Assembly (NCBI GenBank): GCA_012934845.2
Contig: WNNJ02001973.1
Location: 1-64,000 of the forward strand
Length of the DNA stretch: 64,000 nt
Direction: 5' to 3'
Source of the DNA: Pomphorhynchus laevis
Taxonomy: Eukaryota > Acanthocephala > Palaeacanthocephala > Echinorhynchida > Pomphorhynchidae
Each line of letters starts with the position of its first letter. Position 1 is the stretch's first letter. The notes under the pieces were generated by a model. It saw nothing but the letters and a program-made list of their open reading frames with translations. It had not been told where the DNA came from and ran no database searches. Below are positions 53,880 through 64,000 of the stretch, piece by piece. The translations under genes and the position numbers were made by a program.

Positions 53880-54985
53880 AAAAAAAACGATTTATTTTTA
53901 CGTGGCAAATGCGTGCCGGCGACCGCTTACATGAACACAACAACAAAAATCTAAAAAAATCTAAAAAAATCTAAATCATGTTTTGAGGAGGTGGGTACGG
54001 AGGCGACATTTGAATGCAATAAAGGAGGGAGCGCGGCGGACGTCAAGTGGGTGCTGATTCCAAACGAGTGGGGCGGTGACAAGAAAGGATCGGAGACCGT
54101 AGTTGTTAGAGTAACAGGGAATGTAGAGTAAGAGGGAATTACGGGAACGCAGTGATAGAGAGGTGGGGCGAGTGTCGTCTAAGAAAGGAAGGTGGATGAA
54201 CGATGGGTAGCCGACAGCGATGAGATGAAAAGTTACGAGAAGATGGCTGAGTTGTATGCGGATGTGGATGGTAGGCCAGGAGAGTTAAGCAAGATATGTT
54301 TATGTGTGGTCAAAGCGACGAAGACGTATGAGCACTCGAACGGCGGTGTTAATGATGCGTTGTAGGGGTAGGATAATGGATTTTGGAAAATTGGCGAAAA
54401 TGCTGAGGCAGTAATCGATTTTAGGGAAAAGAAGTGACGAAAGAAGAGACATACAGGAGGCGGACGTACAGTAATACGTCCGCGTATAGACACACATGAG
54501 CCGGACATACGAACATAAAGAGACATACAGTAATCGATTTTACAGGGGCGGATACGGCGGAAGTCACGGAGAATTAAGCTGGACGAGCAGACCTTGTCGC
54601 GGACGAAGGGTTTAAGGGAAAGGTGATCATAGAAATTGAATTCTAAGAAAGTGAGATTGTGGACTACGGGGATGATTGATAATGCAAAAGATACAGGGGG
54701 AGGAGATGTGTTAGGTTGACGGGGGAGGATCCACATTATTTTAGACTTGTTTGGGTTTAGAACGAGACGAAGACGGGAGAGATGTTTGTAGATAGAAGAA
54801 AGGGAATCCTAAGTGAGATTGTGCACTACAGGGATGATTGATGATGCGAAAGATACAGGTGGAGGAGATATGTTAGGTTGACGGGGGAGGATCCACATTA
54901 TTTTAGACTCGTCTGGGTTTAGAACGAGACGAAGATGGGAGCGACGTTTGTAGATAGAATAAAGACAGTTCGAGGCAGGAAGTCC
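53880..54985 (-). pseudogene. CR1-like family 1 3' fragment with internal rearrangements
   Basis: The minus strand matches the 3' part of the 35.2-39.1 kb element, from the hairpin end (53880-53935) through LSLKPFVRDKVCSSSLILRD (about 54560-54620). Two rearrangements are visible: an insert between 13-bp direct repeats (54444-54456 and 54518-54530), and a tandem duplication of about 160 bp (54641-54798 and 54809-54966). Confidence 0.72.
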
Positions 54986-55788
54986 AGATTGAACTTTCTG
55001 GACAGAGACCCCGATGCAGACCTAGGCATACATAGTGATATCAAGCTTTTCATATTGCTAATGAACGCTTAAGACTCTCTAAAATTGAAGTTTGGTCGGT
55101 TCCTCAGGACCATGATATTTGGTCACGTCTCGTTCGTTCACTGACTCCACAATCCGACCACCGGATCAGTGGAAGCAACGAAAAAATTTTTAAATTTGTT
55201 TATTTAAGTAAATGTTATGTTGAAGTAAACAATTTATATCTTTTTATGTCAATTTTTATCTTTTACATTTCTGGCCAAACGATTTCAGGAATACGCTTAG
55301 TTGCATTCTAACTAGATTCTCTCTCATATTCTAGTTTTAGGAAAATTAATCACTGTCCTATATGGTTAGGCTATGATGTTAATAAAGCGATTGTCAATAA
55401 AGCTCCAGTCTTATAAAGTCAGAACTTCAAGTTTTGATTATTATAAGCGTCAGCAATAAGGCAACATGGTGCAAAATACGTAGAAAGGCTAGTTTCGAAT
55501 AGGTTATCTCTGATAACTATAGCTCCAATCCACGAGAATTATTTAATTGCATTTCTAAACGGCAAAATATTTTTCATTATTTTAATCTAATTGGGACATG
55601 AAGATACCATATTATGACCAGATAGAATGAGAGATAGTTTTTATCGAACTTTCCAAAGAGCGCACAGCACAGGCTCAGACGGGCATCACAATATTAAAAA
55701 AGGGAATATAGAGAAGGTAAGAACAAAAAAGAAAAAATATACAGTTAAAGAAAAATCGAGAGCGAGTCCATATTGTCCTTCATCATGT
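54986..55788. other. Mostly unassigned stretch
   Basis: A short plus-strand segment near 55515-55550 (SSNPRELFNCISKRQN) resembles the linker of CR1 ORF2. The remainder, including 55560-55780, shows no recognised gene. Confidence 0.35.
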
Positions 55789-55884
55789 TGTCGTATCGCA
55801 GATAATTAGCTAAACCAAAGAGATCATATTCAACACATATATACCAATAATAAAGTTAGTAACACATCAATTTTAAATACGTCA
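55789..55884 (-). repeat. 3' LTR of the minus-strand gypsy-type element (96 bp)
   Basis: It aligns end to end with 59872-59969 with about a dozen differences, and both copies run TG...CA. The divergence indicates an old insertion. Confidence 0.75.
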
Positions 55885-56039
55885 TTTTCCCCAGTCAATT
55901 TGTTAGTCGAGATATCGTTGTGGCGGACGTCGAATGCGGCTAGATCTCTGTAATTCGCAAAGTTCCATATCTGTTCGTGTACTCTCGAATACGGCATTCG
56001 GATTAATATATAGTGAATCGTTTGTTTTCTCAGTTTCAA

Positions 56040-57465
56040 CTACACTTGGAAGGTCTGCAGCATAAGTATATACTTTGTCTCCTGTTGCTTCGTTCTCCCA
56101 GTCTGCAGCATAAGTAAATACCTTGTTTCCTGTTGCTTCGTTCTCCCATGCCCTCTCCGGAGGTGTAATAACGAACTGCTGATCAGTTGAACGCCCAGTT
56201 GGAGCAAGATTTTGAGTCGATATTCTGTATTCCCTTCCTTGATTATCACGAACTGTTGAGTAAAGATGATTTGAGTCTAGCAGCTCGACTTCATCAACCG
56301 AAGGCTCATACTTCGACTGCTTGTTTCGTCGTTTAAGCAACACCTGATTAGGAGGTGTTAACCAATCAGGTAGCTTTGGCGATACAAAAGTTCTGGGAAA
56401 CGCCAAGAAACGTAGGTGAGGTGTAGTATTAGTAGCGGTGCACAAGAGACTACGTATATCAGCAAGTGCCGAGGTCAGCTTGCTTTCCCCGTGCCGTAAG
56501 TGAAGGCCATCTCTCTCTATTCCTAGTAGAATAGTTTTCCAAATAATGCCATTAAAGCGTTCGCATTGAGAATTCTCTGGGATAAAATATACTGGTTAAA
56601 TTGCTACATATCCCTTGATCAGTGTACCACTTCTTCAGCTGTCGAGATTGGAAAGCGGCGCCGCAATCAGAATGGATGAAGGACGGATACCCACATAAGG
56701 AAAATATACGTGTCAAGCAGTCAATAATTGTTTGGGCAGACATATCACGAACGGCAAAAGCGAACGGATACCTGCTGGATTCATCTATGACATAACATAT
56801 ACGTTGATCCGTTCGTAGATCTTGGTAAAGGTTCTTTAAAATCGATTGACATGCGATCCATGGGACGTGAAGCCTGGATTAGGACGTTTGCATTCGATGA
56901 AAAAAGCGCGGCTTGATGCAACATACTTCACAAGACGATGTGAAGGGCCGCACATCGAATATCTTCTATCGAATATGGTAGGTTTTTACTGCGGACGTAA
57001 TGAAACATTCTCATAATCACTGGAAGTAAGAGGCTAGTGTGTATTTCTTTGAGAATTCTTGTGTCGACAGTGGAAGCGCATATATCTTGAGACATATTAC
57101 TTGATCAAGGCGGTACTTAATATTAGATTGATAATTAGACATATCCATACGCCATCTAGCTATTGTCTCATTATTAATTTTGCCACGGACTTCGTGATTG
57201 AACATAAATGAAACAGATTTCTGATCGGTGATTAGCAAAAGTTTACAGGGAATGATATAGTGTTTTCAGTTTCCTACAGCTTCCACGATTGCATACGCTT
57301 CCTTTTCTATTATGTGGCGGCTTCTTTTATGAGTGTTCAAAGTTCAATAAAAGAATGTTACTGGACGATTCTTTTGTAATAAAGTTGCACCAATAGCCGT
57401 GTCAAACGCATCGGTTTCCACAACAAAAGGTATGGTTTCATCTATAGTATACATTGCAAAAACGA
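56040..57465 (-). pseudogene. Integrase and RNase H remnants of the minus-strand gypsy-type element
   Basis: The minus strand has FMFNHEVRGKINNETIARWR (RNase H end, about 57150-57210), GYPSFIHSDCGAAFQSRQLK (integrase core with the second Asp, about 56645-56705), and a C-terminal tail with EPSVDEVELLDSNHLYSTVR and SSRIRRPPQRYL (about 55910-56320). Near 56040-56150 a 45-bp segment (GENEATGxKVYTYAAD-type coding) is tandemly duplicated. Stops and shifts throughout. Confidence 0.7.
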
Positions 57466-57765
57466 CGTTGCAAAATTCTCGTCCTGTTTACTGTTCTTTG
57501 CGTTCCTGTAATTCCCTTCTTTTACATGTCCCAAACTACTCTACCTTCTTTGGACTCCGCTCCTTCCTGGTGGCTGCTCCTCTATCGTGGAATCATCTGC
57601 CCATTCATATACGCCAATCAACTTCCCTGCAGTGCTTCAAACGACAAATCCGATCCCATTTAAACAATTTATCTGCTTGACTTTCTCATTTTTGTTTGTG
57701 GACTTGTAAGCGTGCAGCTGGCTCGCATTTACCACGTTAAATAAATTTGTATTATTATTGTAGCA
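57466..57765 (+). mobile_element. CR1-like family 1 3' end nested in the gypsy-type element
   Basis: The plus strand encodes the RT C-terminal FLVAAPLSWNHLPIHIRQST (57570-57630) and ends with the hairpin GTAAGCGTGCAGCTGGCTCG (about 57706-57725) and an AATAAATTTGTATTATTATTG tail. It interrupts the RNase H coding region of the opposite-strand LTR element between the segments equivalent to EIVNAT and DETIPFVVETD, so it inserted later. Confidence 0.75.
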
Positions 57766-58996
57766 TTCACTATCTCATTTCGGAGGTATTCCACAGCTCT
57801 TTTTGCTTCGTCTTTCAAGGGAAAGTTGACATGATGTGATGTGAGTGGAGCTATTTTAGTCGAAAAGTTTTTTATCCACCTACTATTATATGCGTAGAAA
57901 CCCAACAGTCGTTTTAATGAGGCTTGATTTGATGGAATTTTAAGATCGTAGAGAGCGTAAAACCTTGTTGGATCTGGTCTTAGCATGTTGTGGCTTATTT
58001 CGTAACCAAGTGTACGTATATTCGTCAATCTGTATTTACATTAAAAATGGTTTAGTTCGAGTCTGTGCTTCTGGGCAGCATGTTGGAACTTTTTAAGTTG
58101 GTGCCATGTTCATCAAGAGTGGTGTCACATATTATAATGTCGTCAAGATTTGAGTAAACATTTTGTAATTTGTTTTCTTTTATAAAATTGTTCATATACC
58201 TTTGAAAAGCAGAAACACTATTAGTAATACCCATATGTATCTTGCGAAATTGGTACAGCTACCCATTACCTTCAAAAGTAGTGAAGTAACACTCAGATGG
58301 ATCTATATCGATTTGATAATAAGCCTCATGTAGATCCAAGACTGGAAAATATACACCTTTAGATATCTCATTTACTATGTCAGATATGAATGGAAGAGGA
58401 TATGCATCAGGCTGAGTGTAACGATTTATTGTCCGAGAGAAATCGACTAATCGTCTTTGGCCAGTTTTGCGGGGTACTAATACAATTTGCGCTCTCCATG
58501 GAGATACAATCTCCTCTATTATTCCCTTGGATAACATTCTGTATAGTTCCTGATCGATGAATTCCTGATCAGATCGGTTGTACTTCCTGCTTTTTGTTGC
58601 GACAGGTTTCACGTCAGGAGTAAGATTTCGAAAAAGTAACGGCAGTCGAACGTGATCCATTGCAGCTGCAGTTAATTGAAAATCAGATACTGATCCACCA
58701 AACTGAATCTGCAGACTATTGTGCCTGCTCAGAAAGGGAAGTCCGAGTATAAGGTCGGCACACAATCGATGCAGGACAAAGAACTTAATCTGGACATATC
58801 GATGACCCTCCACAACAAAATCAATCAAGCATCGGCCTTGAACACGTTTTGTCATATATGATGCAAGATATACGTTAGTATAGGATGGAAGCACTTTGAG
58901 ACCGAGTGAGGACTTTACAGAATCGTCGATAAAATTTAACGAACTCCCAGTGTCAATGGTCACATTGAACTTTATCTTTCCGATAAATAAAGACAC
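57766..58996 (-). pseudogene. Protease and RT of the minus-strand gypsy-type element
   Basis: From 58996: aspartic protease VTIDTGSSLNFIDDSVKSSL, then RT with IEEIVSPWRAQIVLVPRK, VDFSRTINRYTQPDAYPLPF and LDLHEAYYQIDIDPS. The next frame (58234-58052) has NSVSAFQRYMNNFI and the motif-C equivalent NLDDIIICDT (Asn where Tyr is usual). LKRLLGFYAYNSRWIKNFS follows (58028-57729). Frameshifts at about 58255 and 58040. Confidence 0.75.
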
Positions 58997-59870
58997 TTTG
59001 TTTACTAGGGATGTTCACGGTTGACAGTAACACCGCGGATGCTGAGCTTGTAGCATGACTCCTCGATTGACAGACTACGGCAAAGTGACAAGTTTTCCCG
59101 CATTTGTTACATCATACATTCTTTGCAGGACAAAGCGCTCGATTATGTCTCTCTCCCTCACAAAAGAAACATCTATAACGTATCGTTGTTTGTCTGATTA
59201 TGCCAATACGATTCGAATAATATGACGTGGTATTAGGATCATAGACTGATAAAGGTTCGGATGACATAACTGAGGTTACTCTGATTTGTGATAGAGTGAC
59301 ATACTTTGCTGTGCTGTTTGCAACGATTTGGCGACATTCAATACTCGGCTCAAATTCATTTCATCACTTTCCAGTAGTCGTTGACTTATTTTGTCTGAAC
59401 GAAGACCGCGGATAAACGAATCCCGTATGTAATCACTCCCGATTTCATCGGATGTGGAGATTTTGAAATTAGTGCCTGTACGAATGTATCGATATCTTCG
59501 TCGGACCGTTGAGTGCGGGTTGAGAGTAAATGTCGAGCTTGTACTTTGTTAGGATTTTATATGTATATGCGATCAAATGTAGCGATAGCACTTGTAAAAT
59601 CGGTCATGTTCATTACCAATTCATACACATATGTCCCGATGTGCATCATGAGATGTTCTAGTTTTTTTACGTTATCGGGAAGAGTGGTAAAGTAATAATT
59701 GAAATTTCTTTTTCATAGCTTATATTTCCTCTGACTTTCGGGGTCATCAGCAGAAGTATCGAATCGCTCAACTCGTACTGTGTGAGTTCTGTGGATCTGT
59801 GAGTTCATGCTCCGATTAAAATCCACACTTGATTGTTACGGTGTACACATCTTTCAATGTGCTGAATAAA
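58997..59870 (-). pseudogene. Gag and zinc-knuckle remnants of the minus-strand gypsy-type element
   Basis: Two CX2CX4HX4C knuckles are readable at about 59060-59170 (CFFCEGERHNRALC and, after an in-frame stop, CNKCGKTCHFAVVC). Upstream, broken frames resemble the gag of the plus-strand element: YKLWKRNF, MMHIGTYVYEL and RIYIKNPNKVQARHLLS at about 59470-59740. Confidence 0.65.
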
Positions 59871-59871
59871 T

Positions 59872-59969
59872 TGTCGTATCGCGGATAATCAGCTAATCCA
59901 AAGAGGTTATATTCGGCACATCCATAACAATAATAAAGTTAGTAACACATATCAATTTCAAATACGTCA
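59872..59969 (-). repeat. 5' LTR of the minus-strand gypsy-type element (98 bp)
   Basis: Partner of 55789-55884. On the minus strand it starts TGACGTATTTG and ends CGATACGACA. Confidence 0.75.
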
Positions 59970-59974
59970 CTTGT

Positions 59975-60310
59975 TTTTAAAAGATCCTTAAAAGTCCTGC
60001 GATTAGTGACCATCACAATTTCCATTGGAATGCTGTTCCACATGTGAACCACGCGGCTGCTAAACACTTCGATGGGATAAAAATATGTGTATTTCCGCGA
60101 CAAGCAACGTCAATGTCATCTCAAATTAAGTCGGGTCTGCACCAATAGAACATCGGTGCATGAATGACGATTGAACGAAAATATATTGTAAGTCATCGTC
60201 GAGTCGCTCTACACACGGCTGTCCTCGATTGCTTTATTCGCAATTTACGCATACGCTCTGCATAGGTGACAGCGAATAGCCCACGCACACGTTTGGATCA
60301 CCATCTCAAA
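59975..60310 (-). pseudogene. LINE RT C-terminal fragment
   Basis: The minus strand reads SSRVVHMWNSIPMEIVMVTN then RRTFKDLL (about 59985-60065), the standard last segment of CR1/jockey-type proteins. More upstream codons (to about 60300) are shifted. The LTR element at 55789-59969 inserted directly next to or within it. Confidence 0.55.
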
Positions 60311-60478
60311 GGCTTTCAATTTTTTTCTTGTAAATCATTTAATCGATGTTTGTTATTAATAGCCAAAAACTCGCTAATGACTGCTATCTAACACATTATT
60401 GGCTGAATTGGTATATTTTCGTAATTGTTGGAGTAGAGGGGATCTTACTTTTGTCAGTTGAGAAGAATGAGGATTGTT

Positions 60479-60554
60479 TGTTATATTAATTCGATTTAGT
60501 TTTATTCTAGATTACTTTGTGTTGAATAAAACCTACTTGGTTTAAGCTACAACA
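60479..60554 (+). repeat. 5' LTR (76 bp) of the plus-strand gypsy-type element
   Basis: TGTTATATTAATTCG...AAGCTACAACA. A GTGTTGAATAAAACC phrase inside provides a polyadenylation-like AATAAA. The flank before it is TTGTT. Confidence 0.8.
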
Positions 60555-60584
60555 ATTTATTCAACAAAATAAGGACTCGAATCA

Positions 60585-61040
60585 ATGTCGCTGGATGGTC
60601 AACAAATCAATCAACTCTCACAGTTATCTGGCAAACGGTTGAACATTCGACTAGAACGATTCGATGTGTCTTCAGATGAAAGCGACAGTCAAAGAAAGTT
60701 TAAGCTTTGGAAACGCAACTTCACATATTTGCTGACGACGAGTCCAGACGTAAATCCTTTGGAATGCTTCATGATGCGTGTCGGAACACAAGTCTATGAG
60801 CTCATTGAGGATTGCACGGAATTTAAGGATGCCATGCCTTTAGTGGAGCGAATATATATAAAGAAACCTAATGAAATTCTTGCGAGACACATACTGTCGA
60901 TTCGATCACAGAAAATCGACGTTTGCTCGTGTATGCAATTCTTCAAAACGAGATCAAATATCATCGTCAGCTGTATTACTTTCATCCCTCAACGTGAATT
61001 CAACCTTTCAGCTAAAGGTTCTGATCTATATTATGGATAG
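60585..61040 (+). pseudogene. Truncated gag fused to the pol start
   Basis: ATG 60585 opens MSLDGQQINQLSQLSGKRLN, then FKLWKRNFTYLLTTSPDV and MMRVGTQVYELIED, a gag matrix/capsid-like N-terminus also seen in the minus-strand element. After RIYIKKPNEILARHILSIRS (about 60900) the sequence jumps to the region just before the protease. The zinc knuckles present in the other element are missing: an internal deletion. Confidence 0.65.
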
Positions 61041-61311
61041 GAGGTTCAAAGCATTAGTCGACACTGGCAGCTCTTTGAACTTCTTGGATAGTAAAGTCGC
61101 ACAGGCGTTAGGCATTCAAGTACATCGGGTAGATACCCAAGTATATTTAGCGTCAAAAACCACAAAAAGGGTATCCGGAAAATGCACAGTAAATTCGGAA
61201 CTCGACAATAAAAAGTACCTAAACGTCGATATGTTTATTCTACCACAACTTTGTACCGACGCCATTTTGGGTCTACCATTCTTGAAAAAACATGAGAAAT
61301 TCACAATATAA
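60871..61311 (+). pseudogene. Aspartic protease domain of the gypsy-type element
   Basis: The frame contains FKALVDTGSSLNFLDSKVAQ (about 61045-61105) with the catalytic DTG, and ends QLCTDAILGLPFLKKHEKF before a stop at 61311, where the RT portion continues in the next frame. Length and spacing match the protease of the minus-strand copy. Confidence 0.7.
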
Positions 61312-61338
61312 TTTGGTGGATCTTTATTATGATTTGAA

Positions 61339-62374
61339 ATGGTAGCTGCATCGATAGTTGAAATCGAGAGTCCTCGATTATTTCAAAATCTCAGTTCAAA
61401 TGTACGCCCTATTGTAACAAAAAGCCGGAAGTTCAACAAACAAAATACAAAATGTATTCGAAGCGAGATACAACGTATGCTAAATAATGATGTAATCAAG
61501 GAGAGTATATCTCCATGGCGAGCGCAAGTTGTCGTTGTATCCCGTAATACTGGTAGAAAACGACTTGTAGTCGATTTTTCACAAACGATAAACCGCTATA
61601 CTTTTCTGGATGTTTATCCGCTACCGAGGATAGCCGATCTTGTGAATGAGGTTTCTAAACACAAATAGTATTCTCTTGTCGATTTAAAGGAACCATATTA
61701 CCAGATCGATATCGACATATTGGAACGACACTATACAGCTTTCGAGTCTTGCGGTAAACTCTATCAATTCAAGAAAATTCCCATAAGGGTAACAAATGGA
61801 GTTTTTAGTTTCCAGCGATACATAAATAAGTTTATAGAGATCAACGGGTTAAAAAGAGTGTATTCATACCTTGATGACATTATTGTGTGTGGCACAACGA
61901 TTTCGGATCATGATGAAAATCTAAAACGGTTTAAAGACGCTTTGCATCGATACGGACTTCAAATCAATAACGATAAAACCCAGTACCGCGTTGAAACAAT
62001 ACGCACGCTTGGGTACGAAATATCCCAAAAAAACATTACGACACGATCCCAGTCGACTCGCAGCGCTAAATCAACTAAGGATTCCACATGATAATCAGAC
62101 GCTCAAACGACTTATGGGTTTCTTTTCCTATTATAGCAAGTGGATTAAGAATTTTTCAACAAAAATAGCGACTTTGATAAGAACGGACTTGACGTTTCCA
62201 TTGGATCGACTCGATCGTGAAGCTATAGAATTGATCAAAACCGATATAAAAATGCATGCAAATAACATCGACGAGGATGTTCCTTTCGTGGTTGAAACTG
62301 ATGCATCCAACACTGCAATTGGCGCACACAATTTCAAAACGACAGACTCGTGGCTTTCTTTTCAAGAACGCTGA
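61339..62374 (+). pseudogene. RT of the plus-strand gypsy-type element, broken
   Basis: Frame 61339-61668: SISPWRAQVVVVSRNTGRKR and VDFSQTINRYTFLDVYPLPR. A TAG follows at 61666-61668, after KHK. Frame 61720-62091: HYTAFESCGKLYQFKKI and the catalytic YLDDIIVCGT (about 61867-61896). A shift near 62030 leads to LKRLMGFFSYYSKWIKNFST and FVVETDASNTAIGA (start of RNase H, to 62374). The order and spacing are those of Ty3/gypsy Pol. Confidence 0.78.
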
Positions 62375-63093
62375 ACATTCACGAAAGACGACATCATATT
62401 ATAGAAAAAGAAGCATACGCAATAATCGAAGCCTTGCGAAATTGGAAACACTACCTGGCGCCACGTCTCTTTACTCTCATAACTGACCAGAAGTCTGTAG
62501 CCTTCATGTTTGATCACACACGTCATAGGAAAGTCAAAAACGACAAAGTTGCAAGATGGCGAATGGATCTCGCAAGTTTCCGGTACGCAATACGATATCG
62601 CCCGGGGAACTTCAATATAGCGGATGATGTTATGTCACGCGACGTATGTGGATCAATGAATCATCTTGAGGATCTTCATAAACTTCACGAAAAATTGCTA
62701 CACCCAGGGGTCACACGGATGTTACATTTTATACGAAATCAAAACCTTCCCTACTCGGTAAGTGATGTACGGGAGATTACGTCAATGTGTCAAATTTGCT
62801 GTCGTATCAAGCCACGTTTCTACAAACCACCAGTTGATCTTCATATGATAAAGTGGACCTCTCCCATGGAACACATATCAGTTGATTTCAAAGGTCCTCT
62901 TCCACGATCATCAACCGGCGCAACATATTTGTTTACTGCAATCGATGAGTACACTCGCTATCCATTTGCTTTTGCTGTCCGCGATAAATCTGCAAAAACG
63001 GTTAAAGCGTGTCTTCGTCAAATCATTGCGTTGTGTGATGTCCAAATTATATCCATTCGGACCGTGGAGCTGCTTTTCTCTCTCGAGACTTGA
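62350..63093 (+). pseudogene. RNase H end and integrase N-terminus/core start
   Basis: LTLITDQKSVAFMFDHTRHR-type RNase H end (about 62470-62530), then HKLHEKLLHPGVTRML with CQICCRIKPRF, the HHCC zinc-binding module (about 62680-62820). The integrase core follows with HISVDFKGPLPRSSTGATYL (first Asp, about 62872-62930). A frameshift near 63055 breaks the core before its second Asp. Confidence 0.75.
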
Positions 63094-63794
63094 AAAGTTG
63101 GCTGAGCGGTTTGGGTATCTCTTCAAGTCAAACGACTCCTTTCAGACCACAAGGGAACTCACAATGTGAAAGGTTAAATGGAACGTTATGGAAGAACATC
63201 TTGCTGGCACTTGAAAATGAAAAATTGGGTCTACCAAGATGGGATGAGAAATTACCAGATGCGTTATCTTCCATCCGCGGACTTCTCTGCACTGCAACGA
63301 ATGATACTCCACACAATCGAATTTTCGCATTTCCGAGACGATACCCTCAAAACCTCAGTCTTCCGGGTTGGTTGGTTGACGCTAATAACGTGCTATTCAA
63401 GCGACTGAATAGATTCTCGAAATATGAGTCTGCTGTAGATAAGGTCGAACTGCTTGACGCGAATCAAGCCTATTCAACTATACGTGATGAGACGGGGAGA
63501 GTTCAAACCGTGTCTACACAACATCTTGCTCCAGAAGGAAGTAGAGAGTGTGAAAATCAATCGAAATCGACCAATTCGATAAATCCGAGTACAAATGAGT
63601 TGGAAAGGAAGAAATATCAACATATCACAACGACCCGGCCGAACCTACGATGTTATACGACAACGATATCGAGCAAGTTTCGCAAACACAGACAGAAACG
63701 TACAACTCAGCAAGTCCTCGACGATCCCAACAAGTACGGAGGATTCCTGCCAGATATCGGGATTAAGAGACGAACAAACATATTGAGAGGATAA
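63090..63794 (+). pseudogene. Integrase core end and C-terminal tail
   Basis: LKSWLSGLGISSSQTTPFRP then GNSQCERLNGTLWKNIL (the catalytic Glu in the QCER context). VDKVELLDANQAYSTIRDET follows, a small beta-barrel-like C-terminal part shared with the minus-strand element. The stop lies just before the 3' LTR. Confidence 0.75.
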
Positions 63795-63797
63795 GAA

Positions 63798-63873
63798 TGT
63801 TATATTAATTCGATTAAGTTTTATTCTAGATTACTTTGTGTTGAATAAAACCTACTTGGTTTAAGCTACAACA
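63798..63873 (+). repeat. 3' LTR (76 bp) of the plus-strand gypsy-type element
   Basis: Differs from the 5' LTR by one base noted (GATTAAGT versus GATTTAGT). Followed by the TTGTT duplication at 63874-63878. The last ~120 bp of the window hold nothing recognisable. Confidence 0.8.
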
Positions 63874-64000
63874 TTGTTATCACCGAAATTGTTTATAGAC
63901 CGTTTATTCGATCTAAGGTGTAATATAGTTTGTTTTTCATTGGCAATATCGCTTGTCGAATTTATTAACGGTGCATGTAAGATTTTGGATAACTAACAGC

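Larger units (their letters stand above)
55789..59969 (-). mobile_element. Gypsy-type LTR retrotransposon with short LTRs, decayed
   Basis: Bounded by TG...CA terminal repeats (55789-55884 and 59872-59969) and flanked by CATGT and CTTGT, a 4/5 match for a 5-bp target duplication. In minus-strand order it carries gag remnants, two CCHC knuckles, protease, RT, RNase H and integrase. About 300 bp of its length at 57466-57765 is a later LINE insertion. Frames are broken in many places. Confidence 0.75.
60479..63873 (+). mobile_element. Gypsy-type LTR retrotransposon with 76-bp LTRs
   Basis: Identical-length terminal repeats (60479-60554 and 63798-63873, TG...CA, one mismatch noted) are flanked by perfect 5-bp duplications TTGTT (60474-60478 and 63874-63878). 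The 3.4-kb body codes gag start, protease, RT, RNase H and integrase in order. The near-identical LTRs imply a recent insertion, yet the coding region has several frameshifts. It was probably inserted defective or mobilised in trans. No obvious tRNA primer-binding TGG follows the 5' LTR. Confidence 0.82.

Noticed and set aside
1-64000. Bacterial or phage origin
   Set aside because: Spliced exons, Penelope, CR1, R2-like and gypsy elements, and the absence of operons or ribosome-binding sites point to an animal nuclear genome.

Overview
The window looks like AT-rich nuclear DNA from a multicellular animal, probably an invertebrate. The signs are short spliced exons with GT-AG borders and a 56-bp intron, no operons or ribosome-binding sites, and a dense, layered mass of retroelements: non-LTR LINEs of several clades, a Penelope-like element and short-LTR gypsy-type elements. 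A small-intron lophotrochozoan such as a flatworm would fit, but nothing here fixes the taxon.

Layout. 0-0.5 kb: the first two coding exons of an unrecognised host gene (minus strand). 1.3-2.3 kb: two oppositely oriented Penelope fragments. 2.4-19 kb: a cluster of diverged repeat units on both strands. These carry recurring exon-like blocks with conserved splice sites: a TATA-box promoter with an 11-codon start exon (three copies), small Tyr-rich exons, and a 136-nt Cys/Tyr-rich exon (three copies). I read it as a locally duplicated, mostly decayed family of small-exon host genes. It is interrupted by an LTR-element tail plus CR1-like fragment (9.5-11.3 kb) and an R2-type fragment (12.2-14 kb). 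19-32.4 kb: four non-LTR elements on the minus strand (three of one R2-like family with a C-terminal nuclease-like domain, one different), each bordered by TAA-rich satellite. A Penelope-like element with its GIY-YIG endonuclease upstream of the RT lies among them (21.9-25.2 kb). 32.9-55 kb: CR1-like LINE copies and fragments of at least three families, including two long ones with ORF1 zinc fingers (35.2-39.1 kb minus, 42.0-46.1 kb plus), and an apurinic-endonuclease/RT LINE relic (52.2-53.9 kb). 55.8-60 kb and 60.5-63.9 kb: two gypsy-type elements with unusually short LTRs (96-98 bp and 76 bp), each flanked by 5-bp target duplications.

Most retroelement reading frames are broken by stops and frameshifts. 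The clear exception is the 846-codon frame at 19190-21730. Retroelement ORFs do not cooperate with each other; the functional logic lies inside each element (RNA-binding ORF1, endonuclease, RT, conserved 3' RNA structures, target choice). No rRNA, tRNA or CRISPR was recognised. All homology calls are by eye from motifs.
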